DNA of 57,500 nt from Halocaridina rubra (GCA_037179515.1 JAXCGZ010004175.1:5001-62500); one strand, 5' to 3'; counted from the first letter of the stretch, positions 1 to 12,867 are shown. Notes: generated from the sequence alone by a model not told the origin. A program made the numbers and translations.

Positions 1-235
1 CCAGTCCTCTCAGATCTTTCAACCCTTAATATTCTGAAGCCCTTAGGAAAAACTGTGACACTGTTTATGTCCTCACTCAACTTAGTCTCTGTAATTGCTA
101 CTATATCTGCCTTACTGTTGTGAATCCTATCTTTTAATTCTACTGCCTTACCAGCTAATCCATCAGCATTTGTGTACAACAATCTTAATGAGGCCCCATC
201 CCCTGATCTTCTGTCATTATCTTCTTTATCTCCCT
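1..235 (-). pseudogene. LINE-B ORF2, N-terminal endonuclease fragment (copy B1)
   Basis: Read on the minus strand, this is the beginning of an APE-type endonuclease: it contains LLYTNADGLAGKAVELKDR, then ADIVAITETKLSE, with the T-E catalytic glutamate region typical of non-LTR retrotransposon endonucleases. The frame is open but runs off the left edge, so most of ORF2 is outside the window. It starts at or just inside the end of ORF1 (stop at 236-238) in a different frame. Positions about 1-110 are nearly identical to 37430-37540, which marks this as a second copy of the element at 34730-37540. No clear ATG was seen, so the start is uncertain. Confidence 0.7.
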
Positions 236-862
236 TTAGTCTGGAAGAACTCTGTAACGAAAATTTTTCTTCTGTTCTTCATTTCTTTCATCATTTAACC
301 TTCTTGCCTCTTGCAACAAGTTTTTGATCTTTCCCATCTCTTCCTGTGTTCTGTATCGCTTAATGAACACTTCTTTGAATTCTTGAAGGTCTTTTAGACT
401 TTTTTTTCTCAACAATATTTCCCTACATGTTTCCCCTCTCTCAAAGGTTACTTTTGTTGGTCTCGGCTTTCCTTCCCTCGAATATTTACCTAGTTGGTGT
501 ATGTTTACAATATCCTCAGGACCACAAACTACTCCAAGCTTTCTTATCAGGTCTACAACCCTAGCTTTATTTTCTTCAAGTCTCCCCTGCCATGTTGGCT
601 CCTGGGATTCACTTATGCCTGAGATTACCACTGTCTTCTCCTTATCAAGTGCCTGTCTGATGAGTGGGTTTGCCCTTTCCATCACAACATCTTTCATTTT
701 TTCGATTACTGTCTCTTTATAGTCAGCTGTTTGTATGTTTTCCAGTGCCACCACCTTTACAGCCTCTTTTACTGCCACATTCCCCTTTAGTGCATCAGCA
801 AAGGAAGTTTTCATGGCATCATTTTCCATATTCAGCTCCTGGAACTCTTTTCTGAACTGTTC
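236..862 (-). pseudogene. LINE-B ORF1, RNA-binding ORF1p-like (5'-truncated)
   Basis: Minus-strand reading frame of about 205 meaningful residues ending at the stop 236-238. It opens with a helical, charged segment ([18 protein letters not shown]), followed by a beta-type block [10 protein letters not shown] and a conserved [10 protein letters not shown] region, then a basic C-terminal helix ([20 protein letters not shown]). This order (coiled coil, RRM-like fold, basic C-terminal domain) is that of LINE ORF1 proteins, which bind element RNA and act as chaperones. Upstream the frame dissolves into Ile-Tyr codons of the (TA)n array, so the true N-terminus is lost. The family assignment is inference from architecture; I see no zinc knuckle. 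Confidence 0.55.
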
Positions 863-864
863 AA

Positions 865-1686
<822 letters not shown>

Positions 1687-1739
<53 letters not shown>
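1687..1739. repeat. (TA)n microsatellite
   Basis: About 26 TA units immediately after the SINE-like segment, followed by a short TATG/TGTG tract. Confidence 0.95.
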
Positions 1740-1744
<5 letters not shown>

Positions 1745-3650
1745 CATATGTGTGTATATGTGTGTCGTAAGGCAATTAAAGATGCCTATAGCTTCACAAG
1801 GCATATTAAAGATGCCTAAATATGCCAGGTGGCAGTGACGCGTTCGAAACCCACTGACCGCCATGAGAATAACAAAGCTTAGTCAATCAGAGATCGGGCC
1901 TTGTCAGGAGCAGATGTGACGTGCACAGCTTAACTAGCCTACCCCTTGGGGTGGAAATCTGCAATCTTTCGTTGTAGGAATTGTAGTAATGGAAGCTCTG
2001 AAGAATAAGTGTAAGCTAGAAATAAATACATATAACTAAGATGCGTATAAGTTATCACCAACCATGCTACCAATAGAGAGAACACTACAATTATTGGTGT
2101 AAAATAGTGGGATGAACATCCCACCCTGTTGATAACCTTCATAAGATAGAGTGTTCACACGACACTGCTGACAACTAGTGGGATTACACCACGACACCGG
2201 TGTACAGCTTGGAATTAATCCATGCCGATACTTCAATGAAGAGAAAGAAGAATTAAAAATACAGAAGAAAAAATATATAGTATCTATGGAAGAAATGTTC
2301 GAGTGATGAAGACACTTCTAGACGCTTACAAGCAGCGAGAGAGCGACGCCGAGAAAGTCTGAGCTCCCCCTTCACCTACAGTATCATATTACCAGATCCA
2401 GTCACTTTCCCCAGTCCCCTTGTTGGCAAGGCCCCCAGCAGTAAAAGTACAACGAGTGCCTTCATGGACGCCACAGTCACAGTAAGCCGATGTGTGACCG
2501 GGGCTTTGAGTGGAAAAAAACCCTTGCCAGAAGTATATGTTGCCAGATCCAACCAAGAAGATGGTGATTCATCGATTTTACAAAAGAGATGGAGAATTTG
2601 GCGGAAACCTCCCGAGACCAGAAGAAAGAAGAACCCTCTCCACCATTGCCTGTGGCCGTGATGTTCTACAAGCAGTTTCCCAAAATAACTAAGTACTTGT
2701 GATCTGTGTCCAGTGAGTAATGAGACAATTATTAAAAGAAATTGAGGTTGGCGAACACTGCCATTTTACCTTGTAGTTATGCTTTGACACAGCCAACCCG
2801 CTTATGAGGGGTGTGGCCCCTAGTAAGTAAATAATAGTAGAATTTCTGTACCCATTACTAACATGGATAATTTGCACTAATAGCTATAAGCAGTAATAAA
2901 CTTAATTTTTGTTATAATTTGAATAATATAAGGAGAAATGGCATTTGAAGGATGTTCAATTTATTTGTATTAAAGCCTATGTTGATTTTTGAGAAGGCAA
3001 ATGTATTGATTTTAATTGAGAAAGGTTTAATGTATGTGTACAATGATTTTTATATTAATTTCTTAAAGCGTAAGAAATTAAGTGAGAAAATCCTCGCACC
3101 TGTTTTCAAGATCCCTTTCTTTTTTTTCTTTTTTTTTGCAGTGTAATATTTTGGCGAGAAAAAAATTTAACAGAGATGACAGATAGTCTTCTAATGTCTT
3201 TATAATGAAGAAATTTATATCAAAATACGTGTGTAGCATGTCTTTTTGAAGAATAAGAGAATGTTGTGATATTTTTTAGATATGAGTTTTTTTTTATTTG
3301 GTGCTATGCAGGCGAAAATAAGAGTAAACTCTAGTGAATTTGTGCTGTGCTGGGGTAGGGTTTTTTTTTGTGTAACCCTAATGTAGCTTAGAGGGGAGAA
3401 AGAATGGGGTCTAATAGCCGTGCGGGATACGCCTCGAGAGACCGCCAACAAGCGCATGCCCTCAGTGTTGGAAGAAAGAAAGTTATTGTGTAGCCATAAC
3501 GCACCCTCTTGGGAGTAGATGGGGACCTAGGACTGGTGACGCAGTCATGTGACCACACTGCCCAAACGAGATTTCACCCAAGCACTCCTTCAGAGGGGAG
3601 GGAGAGAATTACAGAGAAAGAAAGGGAATGCAAGTTTGAATGTGAGCAAT
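1740..3650. other. Non-coding stretch, no gene recognised
   Basis: About 1.9 kb with only short, unconvincing reading frames (up to about 80 codons). It holds two near-copies of TTAAAGATGCCTA around 1779 and 1807, a B-box-like GCGTTCGAAACCC at about 1840-1852, and AT-rich sequence with poly-T runs near 3119 and 3361. One poly-T tract ends in TTTTTTTTTGCAG (3128-3140), which resembles a splice acceptor, but the sequence after it has no useful open frame. Confidence 0.5.
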
Positions 3651-3818
3651 TAAGAACATAAGAACATAAGAATAGAGGACACTGCAACATGCCTACTGGC
3701 ACACACGAGGCAGCTCCATTTTTGAATTGTATTTTCAGCATGTCTAACCTATTCTATTCTACTCTACTTATTTATTCTATTTTTCTTTTTATGATTTTTC
3801 TAATAAGCACTAACCTAT

Positions 3819-6800
3819 TCATACCCACCCTACCTCTGTCATATGTCTATCTAATCTACATTTGAAGGTGTCTAAGGTATTGGCATTTACTATCATACTA
3901 GGAAGCTTGTTCCATGCATCTGCTACTCTATTACCAAACCAATTTTTACCAATTTCCCTTCTGAACCTAAATTTATGAAGCTTAAATCCATTATTACGAG
4001 TTCTGGTTTGATCGTGAATTTTTTAAACTTTATTAATATCTCCCTTGTTAATCCCTTTAAACCATTTATACACTTCAATCATATCCCCCCTAACTCTTCG
4101 CCTCTCTAGAGAATGTAGATTAAGTTATTTTAATCTGTCCTCATATGATAGATTTCTGATATTGTGTATCATCTTGGTCATTCTTCGCTGCACTCTCTCC
4201 AAGGATTCAATTTCCATTCTATAATAGGGTGACCAGAATTGCACAGCATAATCTAAATGGGGCCTAACTAATGCAAGATAGAGCTGCAAAATAACTTTTT
4301 CCATCCTATTGCTAACGCTTCTTGAGATAAATCCTAAAATTCTGTTTGCTTTATTTCTGACTGCTGTGCATTGCTCTCTTGGCTTAAGACTACTACTCAC
4401 AAGAACTCCCAAATCCCTTTCCCACTGAGAACTCATGATTTCATGGTTATTAAGCTTATAACTAGTATTGTCTTTTATAGTACCCATTTTAACTACTTTA
4501 CATTTTTCAAGATTAAATTCCATTTGCCATTTGTCCGACCATTCAGATAATCTATTTAGATCTTCCTGTAAAGCATGAATGTCTTCTTTTCCATTTATAG
4601 TTCTACCTATTTTAGTGTCGTCTGCGAATTTACTTAGGTTACTACTGATATCCGAATCCAGATCATTTAGATATACGATGAATAATAGGGGACCCAGTAC
4701 CGAGCCTTGTGGTACCCCGCTAGTAACCGAGCCCCACTCTGATTTCTCTCCATTTATGCAAACCCTCTGTTTTCTGTCTTTTAACCATTGTTTGATCCAT
4801 CTGAGCACAGCTCCTCCTATACCATGAGCTTCCAGCTTTTTAACTAATCTTTTGTGAGGAACTCTATCAAAAGCTTTGCTAAAATCTAGATATATTGTAT
4901 CATATTCTTTGCCACAATCTACTGCCTCGTAAACTTCTGAATAAAAAGACAGTAAGTTTGTAAGGCACGAAAAACCCTTAAGAAACCCGTGTTGTGAAAG
5001 TTTTATCAGTCTGTGTAATTCTAGATGTGCCCTTATTTTATTTGCAATTATGGATTCTAGAATCTTACCCACTGTTGACGTTAAACTTACCGGCCTATAA
5101 TTATTCTCTTTAACTCGTTCTCCTTTTTTAAATATTGGTACCACATCTGCCAATTTCCACTCCATGGGTACCGATCCTAATTTTATTGAATTATTAAATA
5201 ATGCAGTTAGAGGACAACTAAGCTCTTCCTTGCATTCCTTTAATATTCTAGCATATATTCCATCAGGTCCCGGAGATTTATGAGCCTTTAATTTATCTAT
5301 TTCTTTTATTACCTCCTCTCTCGTAATATTTATTGAACTAAGTATATTATCGGGACTGTCTCTGTAAATGGATTCTACTTCCAGAATATTTTCCCTTTTT
5401 CATTTGTAAATACAGATAAGAAATAATCATTTAAACATGTACACATCACTTTATCGTCATCTGTGATATGGCCATTGGCTACTTCAATTGGTCCGACTTT
5501 TTCCTTAAATTTTGTTTGATAATGTTGATAAAACCCTTTAGGATTTTCTTTAGCTTCTCCTGCTATTCTAACTTCGGATTTTCTTTTCGACTCTCTAACT
5601 ATCTTTTTAACTTCCCTGTTTAACTGTATATATTGCTGCCTCACCTGCTCTTCACCTCTTTTTAGTTTTCTGTATATTCCTCTTTTAATACCTATAAGAT
5701 TCTTTATTCTATTGTTCATCCATTTAGGGTCATTTTTTCTTGATCTGCAATGTTTCATGGGAATATAGTCTCTCTGACTATTCTTAAGAGTCATGACAAA
5801 ATTGTTATATTCCTCATCCAAATTTATATTAACTGACGGACTGCTGTTCTTTCCTGTGAGAGAATTTAATGTATTGATCTTATCTTGTGATAATCCTTGG
5901 CATGTGGTACTCAAATTTTGGGGTAATCCGATACCTGGGACCTGACCTGCTGGATTAACTACCCACATCTGTACCCCAGAAATCCCTTCCCATACCTCAT
6001 TAGATAATTTAGTTTTTAAGCCCTCAAAATCTCCTGCTCTAAAGTTTGGAACAATATTCTTATTTTCCTTTATAGTTTCCTTGAAAATTATGTTAAATCT
6101 AATAGAATCATGGTCACTGTTGCCCAATTTTTCACCAACTTCTAAATTTGTAACCATATTCTCTCTATTACTAAGAACTAAATCCAGTGTATTCACCCCC
6201 CGTGTTGCTTCAAGTACATGCTGAGAAAGGAAATTGTCTTCTACTACTTCCAAAAACTCCTTAGAGCTACTATCACCTGTTATGGTTTCCCAGTTAATAT
6301 GTCTAAAATTAAAATCGCCTACAATGCAAACTCTATTTGACCTGGTCACTTTAGAAATTTCATCGTATATAACTTGCGACTCCATATCGTCTAGATCAGG
6401 TGGTCTGTAGACTACTCCTACAACTAGACTTTCTATATTATTTTTAAGTCTTAATTCCAGACTTAATGCAGCTTCTGAGGCTATCTTTAATATACATAAT
6501 TACCCCTCCCCCTCTTCTATCTGCACTACGATCAGCATTATAAAGTTTATATCCTGTAATTATGTACTCAGCTTTAAAGTGTTTGCTTTCTAAATTAATC
6601 CAACTTTCACTAATGCATATTATATCCGGTCTCTCACTGCATACTATGGCTCTCAGTTCTTCTATCTTGTTACCTAAACTACGGCTATTTGTATAATATA
6701 CTTTTAAACTTTCTTTAGCCTTACCCTTCTTGTGGCTATTCTTTTTGTTAATATTTGTTCTATGTAACAAATGGTTCTTATCCTTAGACTCCCAGTTATT

Positions 6801-6878
6801 TGACCCACTATTTACTGAATCCTTGATGACTAATTTCTCTGCACAAGTATTATTCATTTCATTATTTGTGTCTAACAA
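3819..6878 (-). pseudogene. LINE-A ORF2 (endonuclease-reverse transcriptase), copy A1, broken
   Basis: Minus-strand endonuclease plus reverse transcriptase. The endonuclease part (6444-6878 and about 5390-6443) carries DIICISESWI (catalytic E), VGDFNFRHINW and NSDHDSIRF (D/H pair). The RT part carries NNYRPVSLTS, FSKAFDRVPH, GVPQGSVLGP and FADDTKIGR, the last holding the catalytic aspartates. The C-terminal domain ends MTEVGWV with the stop at 3819-3821. It is not functional: a 32-bp deletion near 6449 and a 1-bp deletion near 5390 break the frame, and an AAA-to-TAA change near 4123 stops it. Other copies (A5, A8, A9) show the RT frame intact. The intact protein would be about 1,030 residues. 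Confidence 0.9.
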
Positions 6879-7899
6879 AATCCCCCTACCTCTCTGTCTA
6901 TCATACCAACTAATACCGAGACACCTGAATTAGAAAGATGCACTCCATCCCTTGCATACATATGCTTACGACTAGTGAAGTGATCCCACCCGTCTATAAA
7001 ACCTATATTATTCTCCCGACAAAAGACTTTCATCCCAGCATTTACTCTTATAGCTCGAGACCACCACTCTGAACTTTGGCTAAGCCTAGGGAGAATACCA
7101 CACATCACAGGAACTGCACCCCTTTTCCTGATCTTATCCAGGGCTTGTCTATACAACCTAATCAGCTCTTCACTTCTACCATCCTGCACGTCATTTCCCC
7201 CAGCTATCAAACAAACAACATCTTTTTTCTCAATCCAGCTATTTATTGACTCACCCACCTTCTTCATACCTGCTCCAGGGAAAAAATATTTTCCTCTAAC
7301 TCTATGCTGAGTTTCCTGTCTACATATCTGCATAGTGAATCCCCTACAATTACCAAAGAATGAGACTTATCCGGAGGATGGGTTACTCCGACCTTGGGAG
7401 ACTTACCTAGGCTCTTGACCTGAGAGCTTTTCCTACTTCCATTTTTACGATCGCTAGTACACCTATCTGACTCTATGGTTCCTGAAGAATTACTGCCGCC
7501 ACTGTCACATTCATCTCTAAGTGAACTAAATGAATTAGCAACCTGTAGTCTAAAAGTATCATTTTTCTTAAGAACCATCTTCGTTTAACCCTTATTCACA
7601 ACTTTCCAGTCGTCTTCATTATTCAATTGTCCCTTCCTGGTTAACACCTCTACTTTACCTCTCAGATCCCTGTTCTCCTCAGCTAAGGATCTGACCTCCT
7701 GCCTGACTGCGGCCAACTCATTTCTTAAATTAAAAATGAGTTTGCTTGCGTCACACGAGGAAAAAACCCAAGCACAGCCACAAACAGCACCAACAACGAC
7801 ACCACCACCAACACCACTACCACTAACACCACCAGCACAAAGAACACCACCACTCTCCATTGTACTAAGTATGGTCAAGAATAGAGCTACTGGAAGCAC
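6872..7899 (-). pseudogene. LINE-A ORF1 with SGNH esterase-like domain, copy A1, broken
   Basis: Minus-strand ORF1. The N-terminal part (7585-7899) is Gly/Val-rich, then has a heptad-like helix (LRNELAAVRQEVRSLAEEN) suggesting a coiled coil. The central part is Ser/Lys-rich. The C-terminal part has the SGNH-hydrolase blocks GDS (VIVGDSLCRY), GGND and DGVHLS. ORF1 proteins of CR1 elements are known to carry such esterase domains; their role in retrotransposition is unclear. In this copy a stop sits near 7582 and a frameshift near 7305 separates the GDS block from the rest. Its 3' end overlaps the start of ORF2 by 7 nt. Confidence 0.85.
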
Positions 7900-7945
7900 G
7901 TCCTCACTGGATGAACCCAGGAACTAAACTGAACCCAGGAACTAA

Positions 7946-8110
7946 TTGCGGGAGAGAATGGGTATGCCTGACCGGGGGTATTTTGGGGATTTGCTTTCAT
8001 GCGTGAAATCACGGGAAAGTCCGTTGGGGAAGCATGATGGGGAAGGAGTTTGCAAGGATCGTTCCCCTGCTCCACCGGGTCTTTGTGCAGGCCATATTAG
8101 CGTATTTTTA
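7946..8110. other. GC-rich spacer between LINE-A copies A1 and A2
   Basis: This 165-bp stretch is more GC-rich than its surroundings (for example GACCGGGGGTATTTTGGGG) and has no coding sign. It could be extra 5' UTR of copy A1 or older target DNA. No other copy in the window reaches this far upstream, so the two cannot be separated. Confidence 0.4.
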
Positions 8111-8278
8111 TAAGAACATAAGAACATAAGAACAGAGGACACTGCAACATGCCTACTGGCACACACGAGGCAGCTCCATTTTTGAATTGTATTTTCAGTA
8201 TGTCTAACCTATTCTATTCTACTCTATTTATTTATTCTATTTTTCTGTTTATGATTTTTTTAATAAGCACTAACCTAT

Positions 8279-11200
8279 TCATACCCACCCTACCTCTGTC
8301 ATATGTCTACCTAATCTACATTTGAAGGTGTCTAAGGTATTGGCATTTACTATCCTACTAGGAAGCTTGTTCCATGCATCACCTACTCTATTGCCAAACC
8401 AATTTTTACCAATTTCCCTTCTGAACCTAAATTTATCAAGCTTAAATCCATTATTACGAGTTCTGGTTTGATCATGAATTTTTAAAACTTTATTAATATC
8501 TCCCTTGTTAATCCCTTTAAACCATTTATACACTTCAATCATATCCCCCCTAACTCTTCGCCTCTCTAGAGAATGTAGATTAAGTTTTTTTTAATCTGTC
8601 CTCATATGGTAGATTTCTGATATTGTGTATCATCTTGGTCATTCTTCGCTGCACTCTCTGCAAGGATTCAATTTCCATTCTATAATAGGGTGACCAGAAT
8701 TGCACAGCATAATCTAAATGGGGCCTGACTAATGCAAGATAGAGCTGCAAAATAACTTTTTCCGTCCTATTGCTAACGCTTCTTGAGATAAATCCTAAAA
8801 TTCTGTTTGCTTTATTTCTGACTGCTGTGCATTGCTCTCTTGGCTTAAGACTACTACTCACAAGAACTCCCAAATCCCTTTCCCACTGAGAACTCATGAT
8901 TTCATGGTTATTTAGCTTATAACTAGTATTGTCTTTTATAGTACCCATTTTAACTACTTTACATTTTTCAACATTAAATTCCATTTGCCATTTGTCCGAC
9001 CATTCAGATAATCTATTTAGATCTTCCTGTAAAGCATGAATGTCTTCTTTTCCATTTATAGTTCTACCTATTTTAGTGTCGTCTGCGAATTTACTTAGGT
9101 TACTACTGATATCCGAATCCAGATCATTTAGATATACGATGAATAATAGGGGACCCAGTACCGAGCCTTGTGGTACCCCGCTAGTAACCGAGCCCCACTC
9201 TGATTTCTCTCCATTTATGCAAACCCTCTGTTTTCTGTCTTTTAACCATTGTTTGATCCATCTGAGCACAGCTCCTCCTATACCATGAGCTTCCAGCTTT
9301 TTAACTAATCTTTTGTGAGGAACTCTATCAAAAGCTTTGCTAAAATCTAGATATATTGTATCATATTCTTTGCCACAATCTACTGCCTCGTAAACTTCTG
9401 AATAAAAAGACAGTAAGTTTGTAAGGCACGAAAAACCCTTAAGAAACCCGTGTTGTGAAAGTTTTATCAGTCTGTGTAATTCTAGATGTGCCCTTATTTT
9501 ATTTGCAATTATGGATTCTAGAATCTTACCCACTGTTGAAGTTAAACTTACCGGCCTATAATTATTCTTTTTAACTCGTTCTCCTTTTTTAAATATTGGT
9601 ACCACATCTGCCAATTTCCACTCCATGGGTACCGATCCTAATTTTATTGAATTATTAAATAATGCAGTTAGTGGACAACTAAGCTCTTCTTTGCATTCCT
9701 TTAATATTTTAGCATATATTCCATCAGGTTCCGGAGATTTATGAGCCTTTAATTTATCTATTTCTTTTATTACCTCCTCTTTCGTAATATTTATTGAACT
9801 AAGTATTTTATCGGGACTGTCTCTGTAAATGGATTCTACTTCCGGAATATTTTCCAAGTTTTCATTTGTAAATACAGATAAGAAATAATCATTTAAACAT
9901 GTACACATCACTTTATCGTCATCTCTGATATGGCCATTGGATACTTCAATTGGTCCGACTTTTTCCTTAAATTTTGTTTGATAATGTTGATAAAACCCTT
10001 TAGGATTTTCTTTAGCTTCTCCTGCTATTCTAACTTCGGATTTTCTTTTCGACTCTCTAACTATCTTTTTAACTTCCCTGTTTAACTGTATATATTGCTG
10101 CCTCACCTACTCTTCACCTCTTTTTAGTTTCCTGTATATTCCTCTTTTAATACCTATAAGATTCTTTATTCTATTGTTCATCCATTTAGGGTCATTTTTT
10201 CTTGATCTGCAATGTTTCATGGGAATATAGTCTCTCTGACTATTCTTAAGAGTCATGACAAAATTGTTATATTCCTCATCCAAATTTATATTAACTGACG
10301 GACTGCTGTTCTTCCCTGTGAGAGAATTTAATGTATTGATCTTATCTTGTGATAATCCTTGGCATGTGGTACCCAAATTTCGGAGTAATCCGCTACCTGC
10401 GACCTGACCTGCTGGATTAACTACCCACATCTGTACCCCAGAAATTCCTTCCCATACCTCATTAGATAATTTAGTTTTTAAGCCCTCAAAATCTCCTGCT
10501 CTAAAGTTTGGAACAATATTCTTATTTTCCTTTATAGTTTCTTTGAAAATTATGTTAAATCTAATGGAATCATGGTCACTGTTGCCCAATTTTTCACCAA
10601 CTTCTAAATTTGTAACCATATTCTCTCTATTACTAAGAACTAAATCTAGTGTATGCACCCCCCGTGTTGCTTCAAGTACATGCTGAGAAAGGAAATTGTC
10701 TTCTACTACTTCCAAAAACTCCTTAGAGCTATTATCACCTGTTATGGTTTCCCAGTTAATATGTCTAAAATTAAAATCGCCTACAATGAAAACTCTATTT
10801 GACCTGGTCACTTTAGAAATTTCATCATATATAACTTGCGACTCTATATTGTCTAGATCAGGTGGTATGTAGACTACTCCTACAACTAGACTTTCTATAT
10901 TATTTTTAATTTCAACCCATAAGGTTTCTGAATTTAGATTTGTCTTAATTCCAGACTTAATGCAGCTTCTGAGGCTATCTTTAATATACATAATTTCTCC
11001 TCCCCCTCTTTTATCTGCACTACGATCAGCATTATAAAGTTTATATCCTGTAATTATGTACTCAGATTTAAGGTGTTTGGTTTTTAAATTAATCCAACTT
11101 TCACTAATGCATATTATATCCGGTCTATCACTACATACTATGGCTCTCAGTTCTTCTATCTTGTTACGTAAACTACGGCTATTTGTATAATATACTTTTA

Positions 11201-11372
11201 AACTTTCTCTAGCTTCACCCTTCTTGTGGCTATTCTTTTTGTTAATATTTGTTCTATGTAACAAATGGTTCTTATCCTTAGACTCCCAGTTATTTGACCC
11301 ACTATTTACTGAACCCTTACTGACTAATTTCTCTGCACAAGTATTAATCATTTCATTATTTGTGTCTAACAA
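8279..11372 (-). pseudogene. LINE-A ORF2 (endonuclease-reverse transcriptase), copy A2
   Basis: Nearly complete minus-strand ORF2. The endonuclease half (10107-11372) is open and contains ISESWI, VGDFNFRHINW and NSDHDSIRF. A single CAG-to-TAG change (10107-10109, GEEQVRQQ in other copies) ends this frame, and the RT half continues in the same frame from 10106 with NYRPVSLTS, FSKAFDRVPH and FADDTKIGR. One extra T in a poly-T run near 8585-8592 shifts the frame just before the C-terminal domain (8279-8542). Three small lesions in about 3.1 kb imply a recent loss of function. Confidence 0.9.
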
Positions 11373-12123
11373 AACCCCCCTACCTCTCTGTCTATCATAC
11401 CAGCCAATACTGAGACACCTGAATTTGAAAGATGCACTCCATCCCTTTCATACATATGCTTACGACTAGTGAAGTGATCCCACCCGTCTATAAAACCTAT
11501 AATATTCTCCCGACAGAAGACTTTCATCCTAGCATTTACTCCTATAGCTCGAGACCACCACTCTGAACTTTGGCTAAGCCTAGGGAGAATACCACACATC
11601 ACAGGAACTGCACCCCTTTTCCTGATCTTTTCCCCCAGCTATCAAACAAACAACATCTTTTTTCTCAATCCAGCTATTTATTGACTCACCCACCTTCTTC
11701 ATACCTGCTCCAGGAAAAAAATATTTTCCTCTAACTTTATGCCTGAGTTTCCTGTCTACATATCTGCATAGTGAATCCCCTACAATTACCAAAGAACGAG
11801 ACTTATCAGGAGGATGGGTTACTCCGACCTTGGGAGACTTACCTAGGCTCTTGACCTGAGAGCTTTTCCCACTTCCATTTCTACGATCGCTAGTACACCT
11901 ATCTGACTCTATGGGTCCTGAAGAATTACTGCTGCCACTGTCACCTTCATCTCTAAGTGAACTAAATGAATTAGCAACTTGTAGTCTAAAAGTATCATTT
12001 TTCTTAAGAACCATCTTCGTTGAACCCTTATTCACAACTTTCCAGTCGTCTTCTCTATTCGATTGTCCCTTCCTGGTTAACACCTCTACCTTACCTCTCA
12101 GATCCCTGTTCTCCTCAGCTAAG
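11366..12123 (-). pseudogene. LINE-A ORF1, copy A2, 5'-truncated with internal deletion
   Basis: The minus-strand reading frame keeps the end of the coiled coil, the Ser-rich linker, the GDS block and the C-terminal DGVHLS block. Compared with A1 and A3, about 58 bp are missing near 11629, between the GGND block and KRGA, so the frame shifts and the SGNH triad is split over two frames (11366-11602 and 11580-12083). The N-terminal Gly-rich leader is absent because the copy is truncated at 12123. Confidence 0.8.
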
Positions 12124-12436
12124 AGGTGATGTGCTGTTGCAATATCTATTGAGGGATATTTTTGAGAAAATGATTCTCCACCTGCTCAGATATGGTTGAG
12201 ATGCCAAGTTTGCTTTTTTTTTTTGTTTCGTCCCCTACTCGCCAATGAGATTATTATTCGATTTCCGAGGATTCCAAGATAGATATTACGTGATAAAGGA
12301 CGTGAATCTATGAATGATTCTTTATTTTTTTTAGCTAACTGCAGTATATACATTATTTGTCCGAAGGGATATGTTAGATTGATAAAATAAAACTGAAAGT
12401 TTTAGCCATGAAAATGTTTGTCAAAAATTATTTCAG
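12124..12436. other. Unique AT-rich sequence upstream of candidate exon
   Basis: No transposon homology inside the window and no convincing reading frame. It ends in a polypyrimidine-poor but acceptor-like TTATTTCAG (12428-12436), so it may be the end of an intron. Confidence 0.4.
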
Positions 12437-12655
12437 CTTGGTCATGAAGAAGGGAGTGTGAATTCACAAGAAATGACAACAAGAATGTCAAACAACCCGT
12501 TTCCTGTATTTGAAGGAGACAAAGTTGATCCAGAAACCAAAGAGATAGGGGAGGAACAGCTCCTACACGCAAAATTCCCCATGAAAGCTAGCCAGTTGAA
12601 GGCCAGAAGACAGATATTGGGCAGTATTTTTGGGCAGGAAAAGGAAGGAGAGTAA
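12437..12655 (+). CDS. Candidate terminal coding exon of an unidentified host gene
   Basis: The open frame begins directly after an acceptor-like TTATTTCAG and runs 72 codons to TAA (12653-12655). AATAAA lies at 12707-12712, about 50 bp further on. The peptide is charged and of ordinary composition (NNPFPVFEGDKVDPETKEIG, then KASQLKARRQILGSIFGQEK), unlike the surrounding repeats and unlike any retroelement domain I know. Codon use looks normal and the segment is single-copy in the window. I do not recognise the protein. Alternatives are a chance open frame or a processed remnant; no upstream exon was found in the window, and any intron to the left would hold the LINE-A cluster. Confidence 0.4.
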   Translation, partial: LGHEEGSVNSQEMTTRMSNNPFPVFEGDKVDPETKEIGEEQLLHAKFPMKASQLKARRQILGSIFGQEKEGE

Positions 12656-12706
12656 AAAAAGAAGTTAGTTAATTACCTACCCGACTGTAAGTATGCAAAG
12701 GAGGAA

Positions 12707-12712
12707 AATAAA
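12707..12712 (+). promoter_or_regulatory. Polyadenylation signal AATAAA for candidate exon
   Basis: Canonical AATAAA 52 bp after the stop of the candidate exon, followed within 30 bp by a C/T- and GT-containing stretch. The spacing is normal for a short 3' UTR. In AT-rich DNA the hexamer can occur by chance. Confidence 0.35.
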
Positions 12713-12789
12713 ATTATAACTCCCCCCTGTCTCCTGAGGTAGTTCTGTTGAATAGTAATTCGAAAAAAAATCAAATTTGAGATAGAAAA

Positions 12790-12867
<78 letters not shown>

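Larger units (their letters stand above)
3651..7945 (-). mobile_element. LINE-A copy A1, CR1-type non-LTR retrotransposon, near full length
   Basis: The most complete uninterrupted-in-position copy (about 4.3 kb) on the minus strand. The 3' end is at the left: the tandem AAGAACAT tail on the plus strand (TTCTTATG on the coding strand) starts at 3651, followed by the 3' UTR and ORF2 (RT, endonuclease), then ORF1, with the 5' end near 7945. Short tandem 3' tails of this kind are characteristic of CR1 elements, and ORF1 with an esterase-like domain also fits CR1. Coding capacity is lost: S-to-stop in ORF1, a 32-bp deletion in the endonuclease near 6449, a 1-bp deletion near 5390 and a stop near 4123. 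The exact 5' end is uncertain because the motif GAACCCAGGAACTA occurs twice there (7914-7943). Confidence 0.9.
8111..12123 (-). mobile_element. LINE-A copy A2, 5'-truncated in ORF1
   Basis: Minus-strand CR1-type copy with its tandem 3' tail at 8111-8130 and its body running to 12123. There homology to ORF1 stops inside the coiled-coil coding region (CTCAGCTAAG) and unrelated sequence begins. It has the same orientation as A1 and lies only 165 bp from it. It belongs to the subfamily with SSQWERDLG in the RT thumb region. ORF1 carries a deletion of about 58 bp near 11629. Confidence 0.9.

Noticed and set aside
2464..2692. Two overlapping frames of 60-65 codons near 2460-2690
   Set aside because: Overlapping in different frames, short, with no domain and no gene signals.
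3600..7959. Shared GGGAGAGAAT at 3600-3609 and 7950-7959 as a target-site duplication of LINE-A copy A1
   Set aside because: The left copy lies about 40 bp away from the tail and not next to it, so the match is more likely chance.
9040..9288. An 82-codon frame starting MSSFPFIVLPILV, present opposite RT in nearly every LINE-A copy
   Set aside because: It is the antisense of the conserved FADD/GVPQGS region, so its conservation follows from the RT. There is no independent start context or domain.
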